A DNA stretch of 64,000 bases from Cherax quadricarinatus (GCF_038502225.1 NC_091355.1:18064648-18128647); one strand, 5' to 3'. Counted from the first letter of the stretch, positions 11,498-22,550 are shown. Translations and numbers: made by a program. The notes: generated from the sequence alone by a model not told the origin.

Positions 11498-11833
11498 CTA
11501 CACACGAGAAAATACATGATCAACCACATTCTCTATCCCCTTCACATAACGAATCACCAAAGTGAGCATTTGAGTGTGGTTCCTCAGCACGTGAAGGAAA
11601 TGTAGGACTGTGATCACTATACTGAAAAAAACAGCACAAACAACACGAAACAAGAGCTTTATTTTCTGTTGGGGTATAAATTCTCTGGTGACTTTTAAGT
11701 TTACTGGCAGTAACTGTCCTGCTGCTTTTTTCAACAACACAGCACTAACACCAGCAGAACTGGCATCTACTTGCGGAGAAAATGGCACTGAAACATTGAT
11801 TCTGATCATTACAGAAGCACTAACACTTATCAC
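11498..11833 (-). pseudogene. Gypsy-type LTR retrotransposon RNase H relic
   Basis: The 111-residue frame contains PQVDASSAGVSAVLLK, the Gypsy RNase H start with its catalytic Asp. It ends with VIRYVKGIENVVDHVFSRV, a worn form of the block that normally reads Lys-Gly-x-x-Asn-x-x-Ala-Asp-x-Leu-Ser-Arg. The middle is degraded and the final Ala-Asp is lost. No LTR, integrase or RT is recognisable next to it. The family assignment is firm at superfamily level only. Confidence 0.7.
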
Positions 11834-12575
11834 TTTGCAACCAGACTGTGTAAAGCAATTTCACATTATATTTAAAGTTATACAACAATTTAAAGTACCT
11901 GTAGAGTACAGTTTCAAACACTGAGATACAATTGGCACACTGGGTCATGGAAATATAACCCTGCCACATACTCTCAACTTTTGTATCTAGTACTTCAATG
12001 AAATTATTCATAAGAGGAAACCCTTCAGCCATGGTTATCAAATTTACTTTGCGGCAGTCAGTGAACATGCTGAGAGTGTCATCTAGTGTGAGACCCTCGA
12101 AAGGCAATGTCCACTGACTCTCGCTAAGTACAGTGAAAATATAAAAAACTTCACCTTTTCCACCATAAACATCTCTGCAAAACAGCCGTATACACAACTT
12201 TTCAATTAAGTTTATGTTCAAAACCTGCTGAATTTGCTCAGCTACATTTACCTCGTGGGGAATCATGCCCCCTTTTCTAAAATCTTAAAGCTCATTAGCA
12301 AAGTTCCATGGTGGCTGAGCCAACGCACTAATCTTTTCCACACCATCAAAAGCACACTTTTCAAAGTCTTGTACTTTACCTTTCATAATATTAATCATTT
12401 CAGATTGCTGATAAAGGTAACCATACGCGTTTTTCTGATCGAGTGTGTGGGTTTTATTATCAACAGAGACCTCATCCACCAGCAGGTACCATTCACTACT
12501 AATCAGAGTTCCTAGGAGCCGGCTCCAGTACCAACACCGCCTCCCTAGCCTCCAGATCATGTAGCACCACCTCAT
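11820..12575 (-). pseudogene. Unrecognised coding relic, one in-frame stop
   Basis: Two open stretches, 12285-12575 and 11820-12266, share one reading frame on the minus strand and are parted by a single stop near 12285. Together they would give about 250 residues of mixed composition, including ALAQPPWNFANEL, then MIPHEVNVAEQIQQVLN, then FEGLTLDDTLSMFTDCRKVN. The composition looks like a real globular protein, not a low-complexity artefact. I cannot assign it. Its closeness to the Gypsy RNase H relic could mean it belongs to the same or a neighbouring mobile element, but the frame differs and no motif proves this. Confidence 0.45.
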
Positions 12576-12717
12576 GGTCCCACGTCATCCTGGTCAGACT
12601 AGCAGGCTAGTTCGCTGGTGCAATCCACTTTATCTTAGCCAAACAGTCTCTGAAACTGAGAAAAAACTCCGAGGGAGAAGCATCGCCATCCTCACCTAAC
12701 CCATTGCTTAATGAACC

Positions 12718-12820
12718 ATACCAGGGGCGGGATTTGAGCCCGGGGTCAGAGTCTCGAAACTCAAATCCCGGCCGTGGTATGGTTTGTTTGCAATCGTGTC
12801 ATTACGATTTCGTGAGTCAC
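12718..12820. mobile_element. SINE family A fragment with palindromic head
   Basis: 12718-12783 forms an inverted repeat (ACCATACCAGGGGCGGGA against CCCGGCCGTGGTATGGT). It is followed by TTTGCAATCGTGTCATTACG and ATTTCGTGAGTCAC. The same two blocks occur together at 33371-33505 and 54505-54665, which defines the family. Confidence 0.65.
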
Positions 12821-13234
12821 ATTGCTTAATGATACCAGAGCGCTTCCCAGCACGGAAATTAAAAGGAGGGGAATACCCTCATCTCACTCCTTCTGGTACT
12901 GGGTACAACAAACATGCATTGTCCTTAAAGACTGGTGAAACCACTCTACTTGACTCTTCAAGTGATAGACATTGGTAGATTGTTTCTTACGTCTCTCAAA
13001 ACTACACGATATTTTATAAAATTTTGACTTCTGGTTGGTTTTGAGATTTCTGGTGAAATGTTTTTGTCAAAACCATACACCTAAAATTATTAAGAAGGGT
13101 TAGGAACCCTGGTAACCTGGTAAAAAGATAAGTGTTTGGTAAACATTATCCAGTTCTCCCTTCTGTTTTAATCCTCATTACTCCACGTTTCTTTTGTGAT
13201 CACGTATGGCAGGTTAACTGCTGAGTCCGAGATT
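12821..13234. other. Unassigned
   Basis: No recognisable gene, RNA or repeat; AT-rich. Confidence 0.5.
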
Positions 13235-13474
13235 CTACCTGAGATAAAAAAAAAATTTAATACTGTTCATACAAAGATATCTATTTGACTTCGCCCTTCT
13301 CTGTGTTTTCTCTCTTTTCAGTGAATTCTTCTTTTTGCATAATACAAGTAACATTCTTTGTTGCAATGTAGCACACTGTTGTGAGGTTGCATCTGGTGGC
13401 TTATATACAACCACAATGACTGGGTTTTGGTTCTCGATCTTTATTGATAGAACTTCAACTACCTCATTTGACAT
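13235..13474 (-). pseudogene. LINE endonuclease fragment
   Basis: The frame contains VEVLSIKIENQNPVIVVVYK followed by Pro-Pro-Asp-Ala-Thr. This is the mid-endonuclease block of CR1/RTE-like LINEs, in which beta-strand hydrophobics precede a Tyr-x-Pro-Pro turn. Past about residue 45 the frame turns basic and unrelated. It is a short relic with no neighbouring RT. Confidence 0.6.
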
Positions 13475-13575
13475 CTACTTGATCAGTAGAAATTAACTGA
13501 TGAGCAACATCTTTACGTTTTTCTTCTGCCTTTTGTAAGTTCTTTCTCGTCAGTCATTTGGCAAATAATGTATTT

Positions 13576-13577
<2 letters not shown>

Positions 13578-13645
<68 letters not shown>
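13578..13645. repeat. Poly(A) run of 68
   Basis: This is an uninterrupted A tract on the plus strand. It could be the tail of a retrocopy inserted in plus orientation, but nothing recognisable precedes it. Confidence 0.9.
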
Positions 13646-13648
<3 letters not shown>

Positions 13649-15080
13649 ATAATGTCAGTGACAATTGGTCCTTTCGCGAAACGCCGAGTAGATGGTTGCT
13701 GGAAATAGATGCTATATTACCCTCCAGATATACTGTCTATCAATTAATTTTGTTTTACCCTCTAAATAAAGACGATCAATTGATTGCCATCTGTATCTCT
13801 AGTAATAAAAAAATATACAGTCACTATGCGATTAATAATCACTAAAGTGTTATCACTAAAACAAATAATTGTAAAACAATATTCTCAATTTGCTTGCTAG
13901 TGAAGAGCTATTCTTTTTTTTTTTCTGTCAAAACAGATTTCTTGTCTTCAGCATATGGAAGATCTTGAGAGATTTAAAAAAGTAGATCAAACTCCCCAGA
14001 AACCTCCACAAAAAGTGTGTTTACCAAGTTTCCATTATGCCAGGAAATCCGTAAACGACTTAATCTACCCAAGGACAAGTTTTTAGGGGTATTTTATACC
14101 GCTGTAGTATATGGAGGTTTAAGCCCTGCATGATTGTCAACATGATTAACTATACTTCGATGGCATAGACTAAACTCGCTCCATAGCGAGGAGTTCCCGC
14201 TCATTCAAGCACTGCCTGTGCACCTCGAAAACTATAAAATCTGTTGGTTAGAGTAGAAAATAAAATCATAGTTTATATCAGAGAGGAAGAAGATGAAGTG
14301 TGGCAGCGGCGTTTGGTGTCTTCCGTAGAGGGTGCAGGTCTGTAAGACCACCCGATGGTGCCTCACGTCAAGAGATGGATGAGAAGTGGTACAACACCTA
14401 TAAAGAAAGCACATTACGTAGATGCTCTTAAGATTTAATACAACTTCATGCTAGCCAAATCAAGGAAGTCACCTGCTAACCAAAACAAGGAAGTCAGTAG
14501 TGCTGTGCTGCTCAGTATCATCACTGAGGGTTATCGTTAGCGTGAGGCACTCGGGCATATTCTTCAACCATATCCAAGGACACACGATCAAAGAGTTAAA
14601 CGACACTACCGTATTGTCGAGTGCTTGCGTAAGAAATGCGAAGTAATTAAAGAACCAGCGCTACGTAACGCTGAAAGGATACGCAAACCGGATATGAAGA
14701 CAGGGAGTGACATAGTATCACGAACATTACGTATTAATTTAGACATTAGAGTGCTATGATATGAGAGAAGTAAAGCAGGTGGCTGTAAGTTGGGTAACTC
14801 AGCCAGGAATTAAAATAGACTTTTTAATCAAAGGAAAGATTCAAAATGTTTTGCTGACTTTGACTTTGGAAGGATATCATATTCTTTGGGTTTGGGATTT
14901 TAGACGGCTGGGAAGCATTGTTAGATGTAGGTGAGCTTTAATACAGATAGGCATCAGGTAGAAGGCATTGTGTGCTTCATTACTAAGTAGGCAGGTAAAA
15001 GGCATTGTGTACATCATTATCTCCAATCCAGCCTTTCATTTTCAAGACGTCGGAGGTTTTTTAAACTTTGGAATGTGCAC
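13646..15080. other. Unassigned AT-rich DNA
   Basis: No gene or known repeat is recognised in these 1.4 kb. Short open stretches near 14530-14760 have no motif I can name. GGTAGAAGGCATTGTGT and GGTAAAAGGCATTGTGT at about 14956 and 14995 form a short diverged direct repeat. Confidence 0.4.
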
Positions 15081-15082
15081 GT

Positions 15083-15099
15083 GAGTGTGTACTCACCTA

Positions 15100-15153
<54 letters not shown>
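15083..15153. repeat. LINE 3' terminus (minus) and (GT)n microsatellite
   Basis: GTACTCACCTAATT at 15090-15103 is the reverse complement of the CR1/L2-like LINE end. It is followed at once by about 48 bp of GT repeat. Confidence 0.75.
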
Positions 15154-15154
<1 letters not shown>

Positions 15155-15584
15155 TCTAAGAGCAAATACACTTTTTCCAAGTATAAAATATTTATAGTAT
15201 CTATGTAATTATACCTACGTATAGAACTACCATAACTCAGCTGTAAAAACGTCTTAATTGATATATCTGGCAAGAAATTATGAGAATTAACTGGAAACTG
15301 AATTATCTAGTATCCTAATTGCGATAACTCTACCTTATAACATTGATTTTATGTCATCATTGAAGGCTTTTGACTCTCATAATGACTATCAACATGCTCA
15401 GTGGCGAAGCCAGATATACATACTCAGAAATCCGGAAGAGAGGAATTAATGTAGTAGTATTGTCATGGATTCCATTACAATGGATTGCACCTTCATGATG
15501 AAGTCGAAAACTAGCAAAACGAAAAGTACTATGAAGGTAAATGTAGAATATAACTTTGGTGTATCTGAGTCTAGCATTAGGAAT

Positions 15585-15732
15585 AATATTAAGGACCCCA
15601 ATGGAAATAAGTCACTCTGTCTGACTTTTTTGGGTTATCCTAGGTTCTCTACACATATGCTGCTATGTATGATAATTCTATGCAACTGTATTTGTGTATA
15701 CCTGAATAAACTTACTTACTTACTTATTAGGA
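15585..15732 (+). mobile_element. SINE 3' part with (CTTA)n tail
   Basis: AAGGACCCCAATGGAAATAA (15593) and TTTTTTGGGTTATCCTAGGT match the body of the tRNA-Val-like SINEs at 27998 and 63478. The tail differs: it is a CTTA repeat where those copies have ATCTT. The tRNA-like head is missing. Confidence 0.65.
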
Positions 15733-15914
15733 GAGAAGAAAATGAGGAAACAATGTTAAAGGACTGCATTTAGAAGCATCAGTACATTTATCATCCACTA
15801 CAATAACATGAACGTAGATAAGTGCCTTTATGAATCAACCTGAAATGTAAACAGACTGACCGGTTTTGTAGTGGTCAGGCGTAATCTTGATTACAAGTAC
15901 TTCTGGCAGCTTGG
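15733..15914. other. Unassigned
   Basis: Nothing recognised between the SINE fragment and the I-type tail. Confidence 0.4.
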
Positions 15915-16022
15915 CAGATTATATTATAATCAAGGTGGAAGCGCTAAACCCGTAGGATTATACAGCGCCTCTGGGGGGAATGGAAGGTATTCAGGGTTAA
16001 TTCAGGGAACTGGAGCACAGCT
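15915..16022 (-). mobile_element. Short element ending in an I-type LINE-like 3' terminus
   Basis: Read on the minus strand the end is GGCGCTGTATAATCCTACGG, then TTTAGCGCTTC, then GATTATAATATAATC. This terminus resembles that of the full LINE at 2767. The upstream part (CTGTGCTCCAGTTCCCTG, CTGAATACCTTCC) differs from the LINE but matches 28375-28497. It may be a SINE or a deleted LINE using the I-type tail. Confidence 0.6.
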
Positions 16023-16573
16023 TGGCAGAACCACATATGATAATGAAGCTGTAAGTTATGTTTCTAACTCTATGGTCTCTGTTGTACAATATATATTTAT
16101 TGTCCAATTATTGAGGAATACTGAGACAGTCTAATAGCCTATGTAATATGTGATGGAATCTTATCAATGAAAATAAGATACCAAACATATTTAGCAAATT
16201 TCCTAAATTTGCTTGCAACAAATAAGTCAACTGTAGATATAAATCCAGATATACTCCTGTTAACCCTCCTGGGGCCTAGTTCCTAGGCCTTTTGTGTATA
16301 GATATGACCTTGCTCTACAGTCCACTGGAATGGATATGGGTGCACAATAAACTAGCCACTTCCGGGGAAGCAAAATCGAACGTAATCTACACTACACAAT
16401 AATATGACAAGAAAAAATATATCTTAATCAGGAGAACGTCAGCCTATTTTACAAGGCCCTCATTCACATCAACATCGTTGTGGTGTCAGACTGTAAGAAT
16501 ATACCAGGAGAGTCTAGTTCTGATGGTAATAGAATTTCATGAGCTGAAATTCTGATAATCGAGATTTAGAACT
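16023..16573. other. Unassigned AT-rich DNA
   Basis: No gene or repeat recognised. Confidence 0.4.
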
Positions 16574-17345
16574 GTGTATTGTACACTCACTTACAGCTGT
16601 GTATATTTGTATATTCGCCTACAGCTGTGTGTATTTTACTTACAGCTGTATGTATTATACTTACAGCTGTGTGTATTATACTCACAGTTGTGTGTTGTAT
16701 ATTCATTAACAGCTGTGTGTTGTACATTTATTAACAGCTGTTTCTATTATACTCACAGTCGTGTGTTGTATATTCATTAACTGCTGTGTGTTGTATATTC
16801 ATTAACAACTGTGTGTTGTAAATCATTAACAGATGTGTGTTGTATATTCATTAACTGCTGTGTGTTGTATATTCATTAACTGCTGTGTGTTGTATATTCA
16901 TTAACAACTGTGTGTTGTACATTCATTAACAGCTGTGTGTTGTATATTCATTAACAGCTGTGTGTTGTACATTCATTAACAGCTGTGTGTTGTATATTCA
17001 TTAACTGCTGTGTGTTGTATATTCATTAACTGCTGTGTGTTGTATATTCATTAACAGCTGTGTGTTGTACATTCATTAACAGCTGTGTGTTGTACATTCA
17101 TTAACAGCTGTGTGTTGTATATTCATTAACAGCTGTGTGTTGTACATTCATTAACAGCTGTGTGTTGTACATTCATTAACAGCTGTGTGTTGTATATTCA
17201 TTAACAGCTGTGTGTTGTATATTCATTAACAGCTGTGTGTTGTATATTCATTAACAGCTGTGTGTTGTATATTCATTAACAGCTGTGTGTTGTATATTCA
17301 TTAACAGCTGTGTGTTGTACATTCATTAACAGCTGTGTGCAGTGT
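16574..17345. repeat. 25-bp minisatellite with a CAGCTG core
   Basis: The unit reads ACAGCTGTGTGTTG, then TATATTCATTA or TACATTCATTA. About 26 near-identical copies lie between 16690 and 17340. They are preceded by more diverged copies that have TTACAGCTGTGTGTAT, and followed by a related 33-bp period up to about 17430. Most units contain the palindromic E-box CAGCTG; variants have CTGCTG or CAACTG. There is no spacer variation, so this is not CRISPR-like. Confidence 0.95.
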
Positions 17346-17433
17346 ATATTCAACTACTGTACTGCTATGTGTAGTGTATATTCAACTACTGTACTGTTAT
17401 GTGTAGTGTATATTCACCTATTGTACTGCTGGT

Positions 17434-17736
17434 GTCTCACAGAAGGAAAATTACGTATGGTGCATACTACTTATTCAATAGTGTATGAACGAACATGTTT
17501 GTGTGCGCGCATATTTGTTCACAAATATATATATGAACGTAAATATTGACGTGGGTGGTTGTTCAGTCAGAAGTGTATGTATGAACAGTGTGCGCGCGCC
17601 TGTTTGTTCACAAGCTTATGTCGGTGTGTATTAAAGGTATAATGTACATAATAGAAGATACAACGTACAATGATGAGAATGAGTGTTAGTCTCAGACACC
17701 GGCTTCACACTTGAAGATGGTCTTTACCATCTCATT

Positions 17737-17737
<1 letters not shown>
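17434..17737. other. Unassigned
   Basis: No coding signal. The motif GTTTGTTCACAA occurs near 17590, with a similar CATATTTGTTCACAAA near 17511. Confidence 0.4.

Positions 17738-17813
<76 letters not shown>
17738..17813. repeat. (CT)n microsatellite
   Basis: About 75 bp of CT repeat; a short GA run follows at 17825-17838. Confidence 0.95.
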
Positions 17814-17817
<4 letters not shown>

Positions 17818-18079
17818 CTACTTGAGAGAGAGAGAGAGTGTTCGTAAATTAGTAATGACAAATGAGTGGCCTACAGCTATTTGATAAACCAATCGAGCTA
17901 CAACTAAAGGCATCAAGATTCAAACCCCAGATGGAGCAAGATGCGTAAGCAAGTTTTTACACATGTTTCCCCTGATCACCTAAGAGTATATAGATGCCTC
18001 TCTTACAGACGTAGTGAACAGTCCCTGTTCACCTTGTAGTAAACAGAAGCTGTCTCAACACGACTTTTCCATTGAAACT

Positions 18080-18605
18080 GCTAGGTGTCAAGTGTCCTGT
18101 AAGGAGGAGTCGCTATTCTGTAAGAAACAGCTTGTTTCCTTCAAGAAAGAGCCAGTGTCCTGCAAGAAATAGCCATTATCCTGAAAGAAACGGCCAGTGT
18201 CCTGCCAGAAAGTGTTCAAGTCTTACAAGGCGAGCCAGATTACCTACTTGAAAAAGCCAGTGTCCTACAGGAAAGAGTAAGTTTCTTTCTTGCCTGAAAG
18301 AGCCAGTGTCCTGCAATAGAGAGCCAGTGCCCTGCAACGGCGACCCAGTGTCATGCAATAAAGAGCCAGTGTAGTACAAAGGGAACCAGTCCTGCAAGAG
18401 AGAGCGAGCCAGTGTCCTGCAATAGAAAACCAGTGTCATGCAAGAGGATGCCAGGGTCCTGCAGATGATGCCAGGTTTCTGCAAGAGGATGCCAGGTTTC
18501 TGCAAGAGGATGCCAGGGTCCTGCAAGAGGATGCCAGGGTCCTGCAAGAGGATGCCAGGGTCCTGCAAGAGGATGCCAGGGTCCTGCAAGAAAGAACCAG
18601 TGTCA
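18080..18605. repeat. 21-bp minisatellite
   Basis: Nearly exact units (GAGGATGCCAGGGTCCTGCA plus A) occupy 18440-18600. Upstream, to about 18080, are older units built on GAGCCAGTGTCCTGCAA. The 21-bp period is a multiple of three, so the minus strand shows an open frame repeating Leu-Ala-Ser-Ser-Cys-Arg-Thr. The frame is a consequence of the period and is not evidence of a gene. Confidence 0.93.
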
Positions 18606-18837
18606 CGTGCCAACCAATCACATAAATGTTCGATATTTCATGCGAGTCAGGACTGCTGGAACAAGGCCAGTATGGCTGCCCAGCTTCGGTTATGGTGACA
18701 TAAGGAGGACCTTAATTATAGTGAAGAAAACCTGACATGCATTGTGAGGAAAAAAATCAAGGAGATAAGTGGAGTATGGAAATTATGTTTATTTACAAGA
18801 CGCATTGAACTCGAGTCACTCAGTGTGTGACTCTGGT
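18606..18837. other. Unassigned
   Basis: Nothing recognised. Confidence 0.4.
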
Positions 18838-19170
18838 AAAAGAACACATGTCCAACTAATGCAACATTTCACTATGGCAACGTTTCGCTCTCAAGGAGCT
18901 TTGTCAAGCTCTAACATTCCAACGAATAAATATCACATTAGTTGCATCTGTGTCCTTTTACCTAACACATTGTCGGTAACTCTACGAATATTATTGCAAA
19001 GCAAATGCTGACTGAAGGTGAGCTGCATAGAGATGGATACTGCAGCGCGCCGCAGACAGTAATAAAAAAGACACAGGTGCAGAACAAACTTTTTGTGGCA
19101 AAGTTTTGCTTTACGTAGAGCTTTATCAAGCTCTGTATAGAGCGAAGCACTGTCACAATAAAAGTTTCTT
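18838..19170 (-). repeat. Palindromic modules with hammerhead-like cores (UUGACAA type)
   Basis: 18838-18958 is an inverted repeat (AAAAGAACACATGTCCAACT at the left, AGTTGCATCTGTGTCCTTTT at the right). On its minus strand lies TTGACAA, one extra A, the hairpin GCTC-CTTGA-GAGC, then GAAACGTT (about 18877-18910). A second, more worn copy (TTGATAA, A, GCT...AGC, AAAAC) lies at about 19108-19140. The order of parts follows a hammerhead ribozyme, with U and A at the positions that are usually C3 and G8. Confidence 0.5.
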
Positions 19171-19368
19171 TTGCACACGTCTTTTTCCTATTACACAAGG
19201 ATGGAGAGTATTACTTAACATTGCAAGGGAGGAATTCATAACTATGTCTAAAGAGAAATAATTCCTTGTGTTAAAATTATTGAAAGAATTAAATAAGACA
19301 TAAAACGTGAAATGCTATAGTAATACGGAAAAGATGTGGAAAAAGACACTTGTATACAGTTCAGGGCA
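19171..19368. other. Unassigned
   Basis: Nothing recognised. Confidence 0.35.
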
Positions 19369-19411
19369 TTTATTAAAGGAAGCGTTTCGCCATGAGCGGC
19401 TTCTTCAGTCA
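19369..19411 (-). ncRNA. Hammerhead-like motif, mutated copy
   Basis: The minus strand reads CTGAAGA, A, GCC-GCTCAT-GGC, GAAA, then CGCTTCC. The C in CGC replaces the U that would precede the cleavage site, so this copy should be inactive even if the family is functional. A GTAGTAGTA-rich stretch follows at 19478-19530, as in the other modules. Confidence 0.4.
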
Positions 19412-19579
19412 TAATACAAAGATAACTAAGGAATTAATATATATACAGTGGTAGGAGTCAGGTGGAGTGTCGCGTGGGTAGTAGTAGTAACAATAGCAGT
19501 GGTAGTAGTAGTAGTAGTTGTAGTAGTACAATTGTGATAAATGGTTTTAAAACACTTGTGCAAACACTTGTGCAACATA

Positions 19580-20195
19580 TAGGAATCTATTTAAGAAACG
19601 TTTCGCCACACAGTGCTTCATCAGTCCAATACAAAGCAGAAAGATGTAAGGAGAGGAGGAGTTTGAGGTAATCAATCCATCACTCTAGAAGGAAGTACAG
19701 CATATGGCCGGAGAAGTGACTTATATACTGTAGTCAGGTGAGTGGAAGCAGGAGGATCCGGGATCACAGTGGGACCATCCACTAGTGTAAGTAGGTCTTC
19801 GTCCAAAGGTTGGACAGTTATTGAATTCCTTGTATCAAGAGCCCATGATGTTGCAGTGTCTGAGTGATGTGATAAATGGTTTTGAAAACTGCATCATGGG
19901 TTCTTGATACAAAGAATTCTTCAATACTTGTCCAACCTTTGGACGAAGACCACCTTACGCTAGTGGATGGTCCCACTGTGATCCCGCCTCCGTTTGCTTC
20001 CACTCGTCTGACTACAGTATATAAGCCACTATGTTGTACTTTCTACAAGTCTGATGGACTGAACACATCGATTCCAGGCTGAGGGACTGATTATCTCAAA
20101 CTCCTCCTCTCCTTACACCTTCCTGCTTTGTATTGGACTGATGTGAAGGCACTCTGTGGCGAAAAGTTTCCTCATAAAAGATTCCCATATGTTGC
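19580..20195. mobile_element. Large palindrome of two inverted hammerhead-like modules
   Basis: The left arm 19590-19862 and the right arm 19868-20195 are inverted copies. Markers are CCACTAGTGTAAG against CTTACGCTAGTGG, GTCCAAAGGTTGGAC against GTCCAACCTTTGGAC, and GGAGAGGAGGAGTTTGAG against CTCAAACTCCTCCTCTCC. A hammerhead-like core sits at the outer end of each arm: minus strand at about 19596-19627 (CTGATGA, A, hairpin, GAAACGTT), and a degraded plus-strand version at about 20133-20170. No protein is encoded. Confidence 0.7.
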
Positions 20196-20340
20196 ATAAG
20201 TGTCTCAATCTTCAACTTGTCGGTTTTTCAAACCATTCATCACAACTGTCAGACACTGTACTGACAGTAGTACAATTATTGCGAGATGGACTGGGTTTGA
20301 GAATGACCTGTCAACTTCATGTTACAGAGGTCTCTTGAAT
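20196..20340. other. Unassigned flank of the palindrome
   Basis: Contains CTGTCAGACACTGTACTGACAG, a small inverted repeat around 20247-20268; otherwise nothing recognised. Confidence 0.35.
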
Positions 20341-22410
20341 GGGTAATATACGGAGCAGACAGCCAGATCTCTGAGATCTGGCTTGCAACCGTGGTGACCG
20401 TAGAAATTCGTGTGTCCGACACAGGGTCGATGTTGTACACCTCATGGAATTCAGTGAGGCTAGAATAGTCATTAAGAAGATTTAAGATGGCAAAAGTATA
20501 TAGAAGCTACTCTAATTGCTGTCAGTAACACTGTTTATCAAAAGTATGGAAGTTACACTGTATCCAAATTGCTTATCAACCTTATGTTACCCATTCTGAA
20601 GACCGCTGTAACGTGATGTTGACAGCACAGCACCACGTGGACAGACACATGGCTTCTGCCGAAAGGAAGAGGTCACGATGTTCCAGGGACACGACGGAGG
20701 ACTCGGATTTAGAAATGTGGGGCGCAATCCTAGCGAAGAAGTTGCGAGACCACTCCGTGTCATCAGAGGAAAAGTCTCCAGATCTGACAAGCCTAACCAT
20801 GCAGCCAGCGAATACGGAAGGATGGATCAATGTGAACAGTAAGACACGCCGTCCCTCCAAGGAGCAGGTAAACCAGCTCAAATCACCTTCCAGATTCAAG
20901 GTAAAGGCTTATGGGGAACACACAACTCACTATGGCGTGGTTACACACCTGGAAACACGGCACAAACTGAGGTTCAAGATATGGTTCAACCTGAGGGGAG
21001 AATCAATACTGACTCCTATCAACAGGGAAATGCGTATCACCTTGAAGAGAGTCATGGAGACAGACCGCTCCTTCACCCTGGAGGAACTGGATTCTCGGCA
21101 GAAGGTCACCAAGGGTGTAGTGATGCGATACCCGCTGATGATGCCCATCGAGGCAGTAGTAGCTCACCCCAGTGTTTTGTCAGCCCAGCGTCTCAAGGCA
21201 AAGTCGGCGGCAACGCACCAACCCGGCAGGTCCTCATTCAGCATGTAGGGCCGCTGCCATCCCAGCTGGATCTCGGTTCTTGGGGCAGGTACGATGTCAG
21301 GACCTTCACAACAGAACCAGTTCGCTGTTTCAAGTGCCAGCGTTACGAACACCTGAGTGCACTCTGTCCGAACAGAGTAATCTGCGGTGTCTGCAGTCAG
21401 CGCCACCCTACCGAGGAATGCATCACCAAGCTGAAGAATGCATCGCCACCCACTCCACGATGCCCGAATTGCAGGAAGAAGCACCATGCCTGGAACCCTC
21501 GATGCCCCGAGAGGCTCGCTAGAATTCGTGAGGCCTGGAAGACGCCAACAACGAGACAGCAGGCTAAGGCAGAGCATCACCCTCAGCAGACGATGGGTGC
21601 AGAGAATCCTGCCAAACTGCAGAACGCTCATCAGGCAACCCAACTCAATGCCCAGGAATTTCCGACCCTTGAAGACTCAACGAGACGTCATGAACAGGAG
21701 CATCCTCCCCCACTACCGCAAAGAAGAAACAAAAACATGAGGAACAAACGGTGCCAACAGGAAACATCTGGGCAACGCAATCAGCAGACGGCACTACACG
21801 AGCCCCCACCGGCCTCCTTGCCAGGCACAGCCACTATGCAGGCTGTGCCTGCACCTCACCAGCAGATGCCGGGTACACAACTTGCATGCAGCAACAGGCC
21901 ACGGTGTGCACAGTGAAGAAATACAACCCTTAGCAGTCCCCACAGATTACAACAGCCCAGATAATATCCACTGCTTCGAACCCACCGACAACGCAGGCCC
22001 TCAACAGGGAGGATCTCTTAACACTCATCAAGGCATTCACGGATATTATCTGCAACACATACACCCCCACGGAACAACAGAGCATGTTCCGGCAGATGGT
22101 CAGCACACTCCTGAGGGTGTGCTTACTGACAGAGGAGGAAACAGTGAATGCCATGAATCTGCAGATTATCAGAGCAGACAGAGCCCAGTCCCCAGCTCAG
22201 GAAACAGCTGAGATGGAGTAACCTCAGTACCAAATCATGGTCGCTTATGAGGCACACTAGCTGAACTGTCCGAAACAGTGGTTGAGCAGCATATGCTGCA
22301 ACAATGAAGAATCGATTCTCCTTCAGAAGCCAGAGACGGGTCATCTCAAGATTAAGACCCGTGCCAGGACCTTGGTCTTGGCGAACATTATACATACGTG
22401 ATGTTGACAA
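20341..22410 (+). mobile_element. ORF1-only LINE derivative
   Basis: A 5' leader (20341-20612) includes a perfect 10-bp-arm hairpin (AGCCAGATCT, CTG, AGATCTGGCT at 20362-20384). It is followed by an ORF1 (20613-22221) and then directly by a 3' tail (GACCCGTGCCAGGACC, GAACATTATACATACG). No endonuclease or RT lies between. The tail is shared with 60613-60668, where GACCCGGGCCAGGACC and AACGTTATACATACAT occur, so it is a real family terminus. This is either a deletion product or a half-LINE that moves with a partner's RT. Confidence 0.65.
20613..22221 (+). pseudogene. LINE ORF1 with three CCHC knuckles
   Basis: The first frame (20613-21248) gives a polar N-terminus and a folded region (GYGVVTHLETRHKLRFKIW-like block, RFKIWFNLRGESIL). 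The frame then shifts once near 21190-21240. The second frame (to 21916) carries CFKCQRYEHLSALC, CGVCSQRHPTEEC and CPNCRKKHHAWNPRC, then NAQEFPTLED. After a second shift a third frame runs from about 21951 to the TAA at 22219-22221, with an amphipathic C-terminus (LNREDLLTLIKAFTDII). The architecture matches Gag-like ORF1 proteins of Jockey/I-group LINEs. Two frameshifts make it a pseudogene. Confidence 0.75.
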
Positions 22411-22429
22411 GTCCTTCTAAAACCCAACC

Positions 22430-22550
22430 CATCGCACCACAGTTGTACTACTACTACTACTGCTCCAACGTGACCTGACTACTGCCACTATATATACTCA
22501 TTTGTTAGTTATCTCTGAAGAAGCTACTCGTGGAGAAACGTTTTCTTCAA
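22430..22550 (+). repeat. Partial hammerhead-like module
   Basis: A TACTACTACTACTGCTCC stretch and a TATATATACTC block precede CTGAAGA, A, GCT-ACTCG-TGGA, GAAACGTT (about 22517-22545). The layout is as in other modules, but the helix next to the boxes is weak here. Confidence 0.4.

Noticed and set aside
16574..17345. CRISPR-like array
   Set aside because: Units are contiguous, with no variable spacers, in a eukaryotic context. It is a minisatellite. The same applies to 18080-18605, 24027-24455 and 25725-26560.
20130..20175. Active hammerhead-like core
   Set aside because: The first box reads CTGATGTGA and the helix III region is AAGTTT; too degraded to count.
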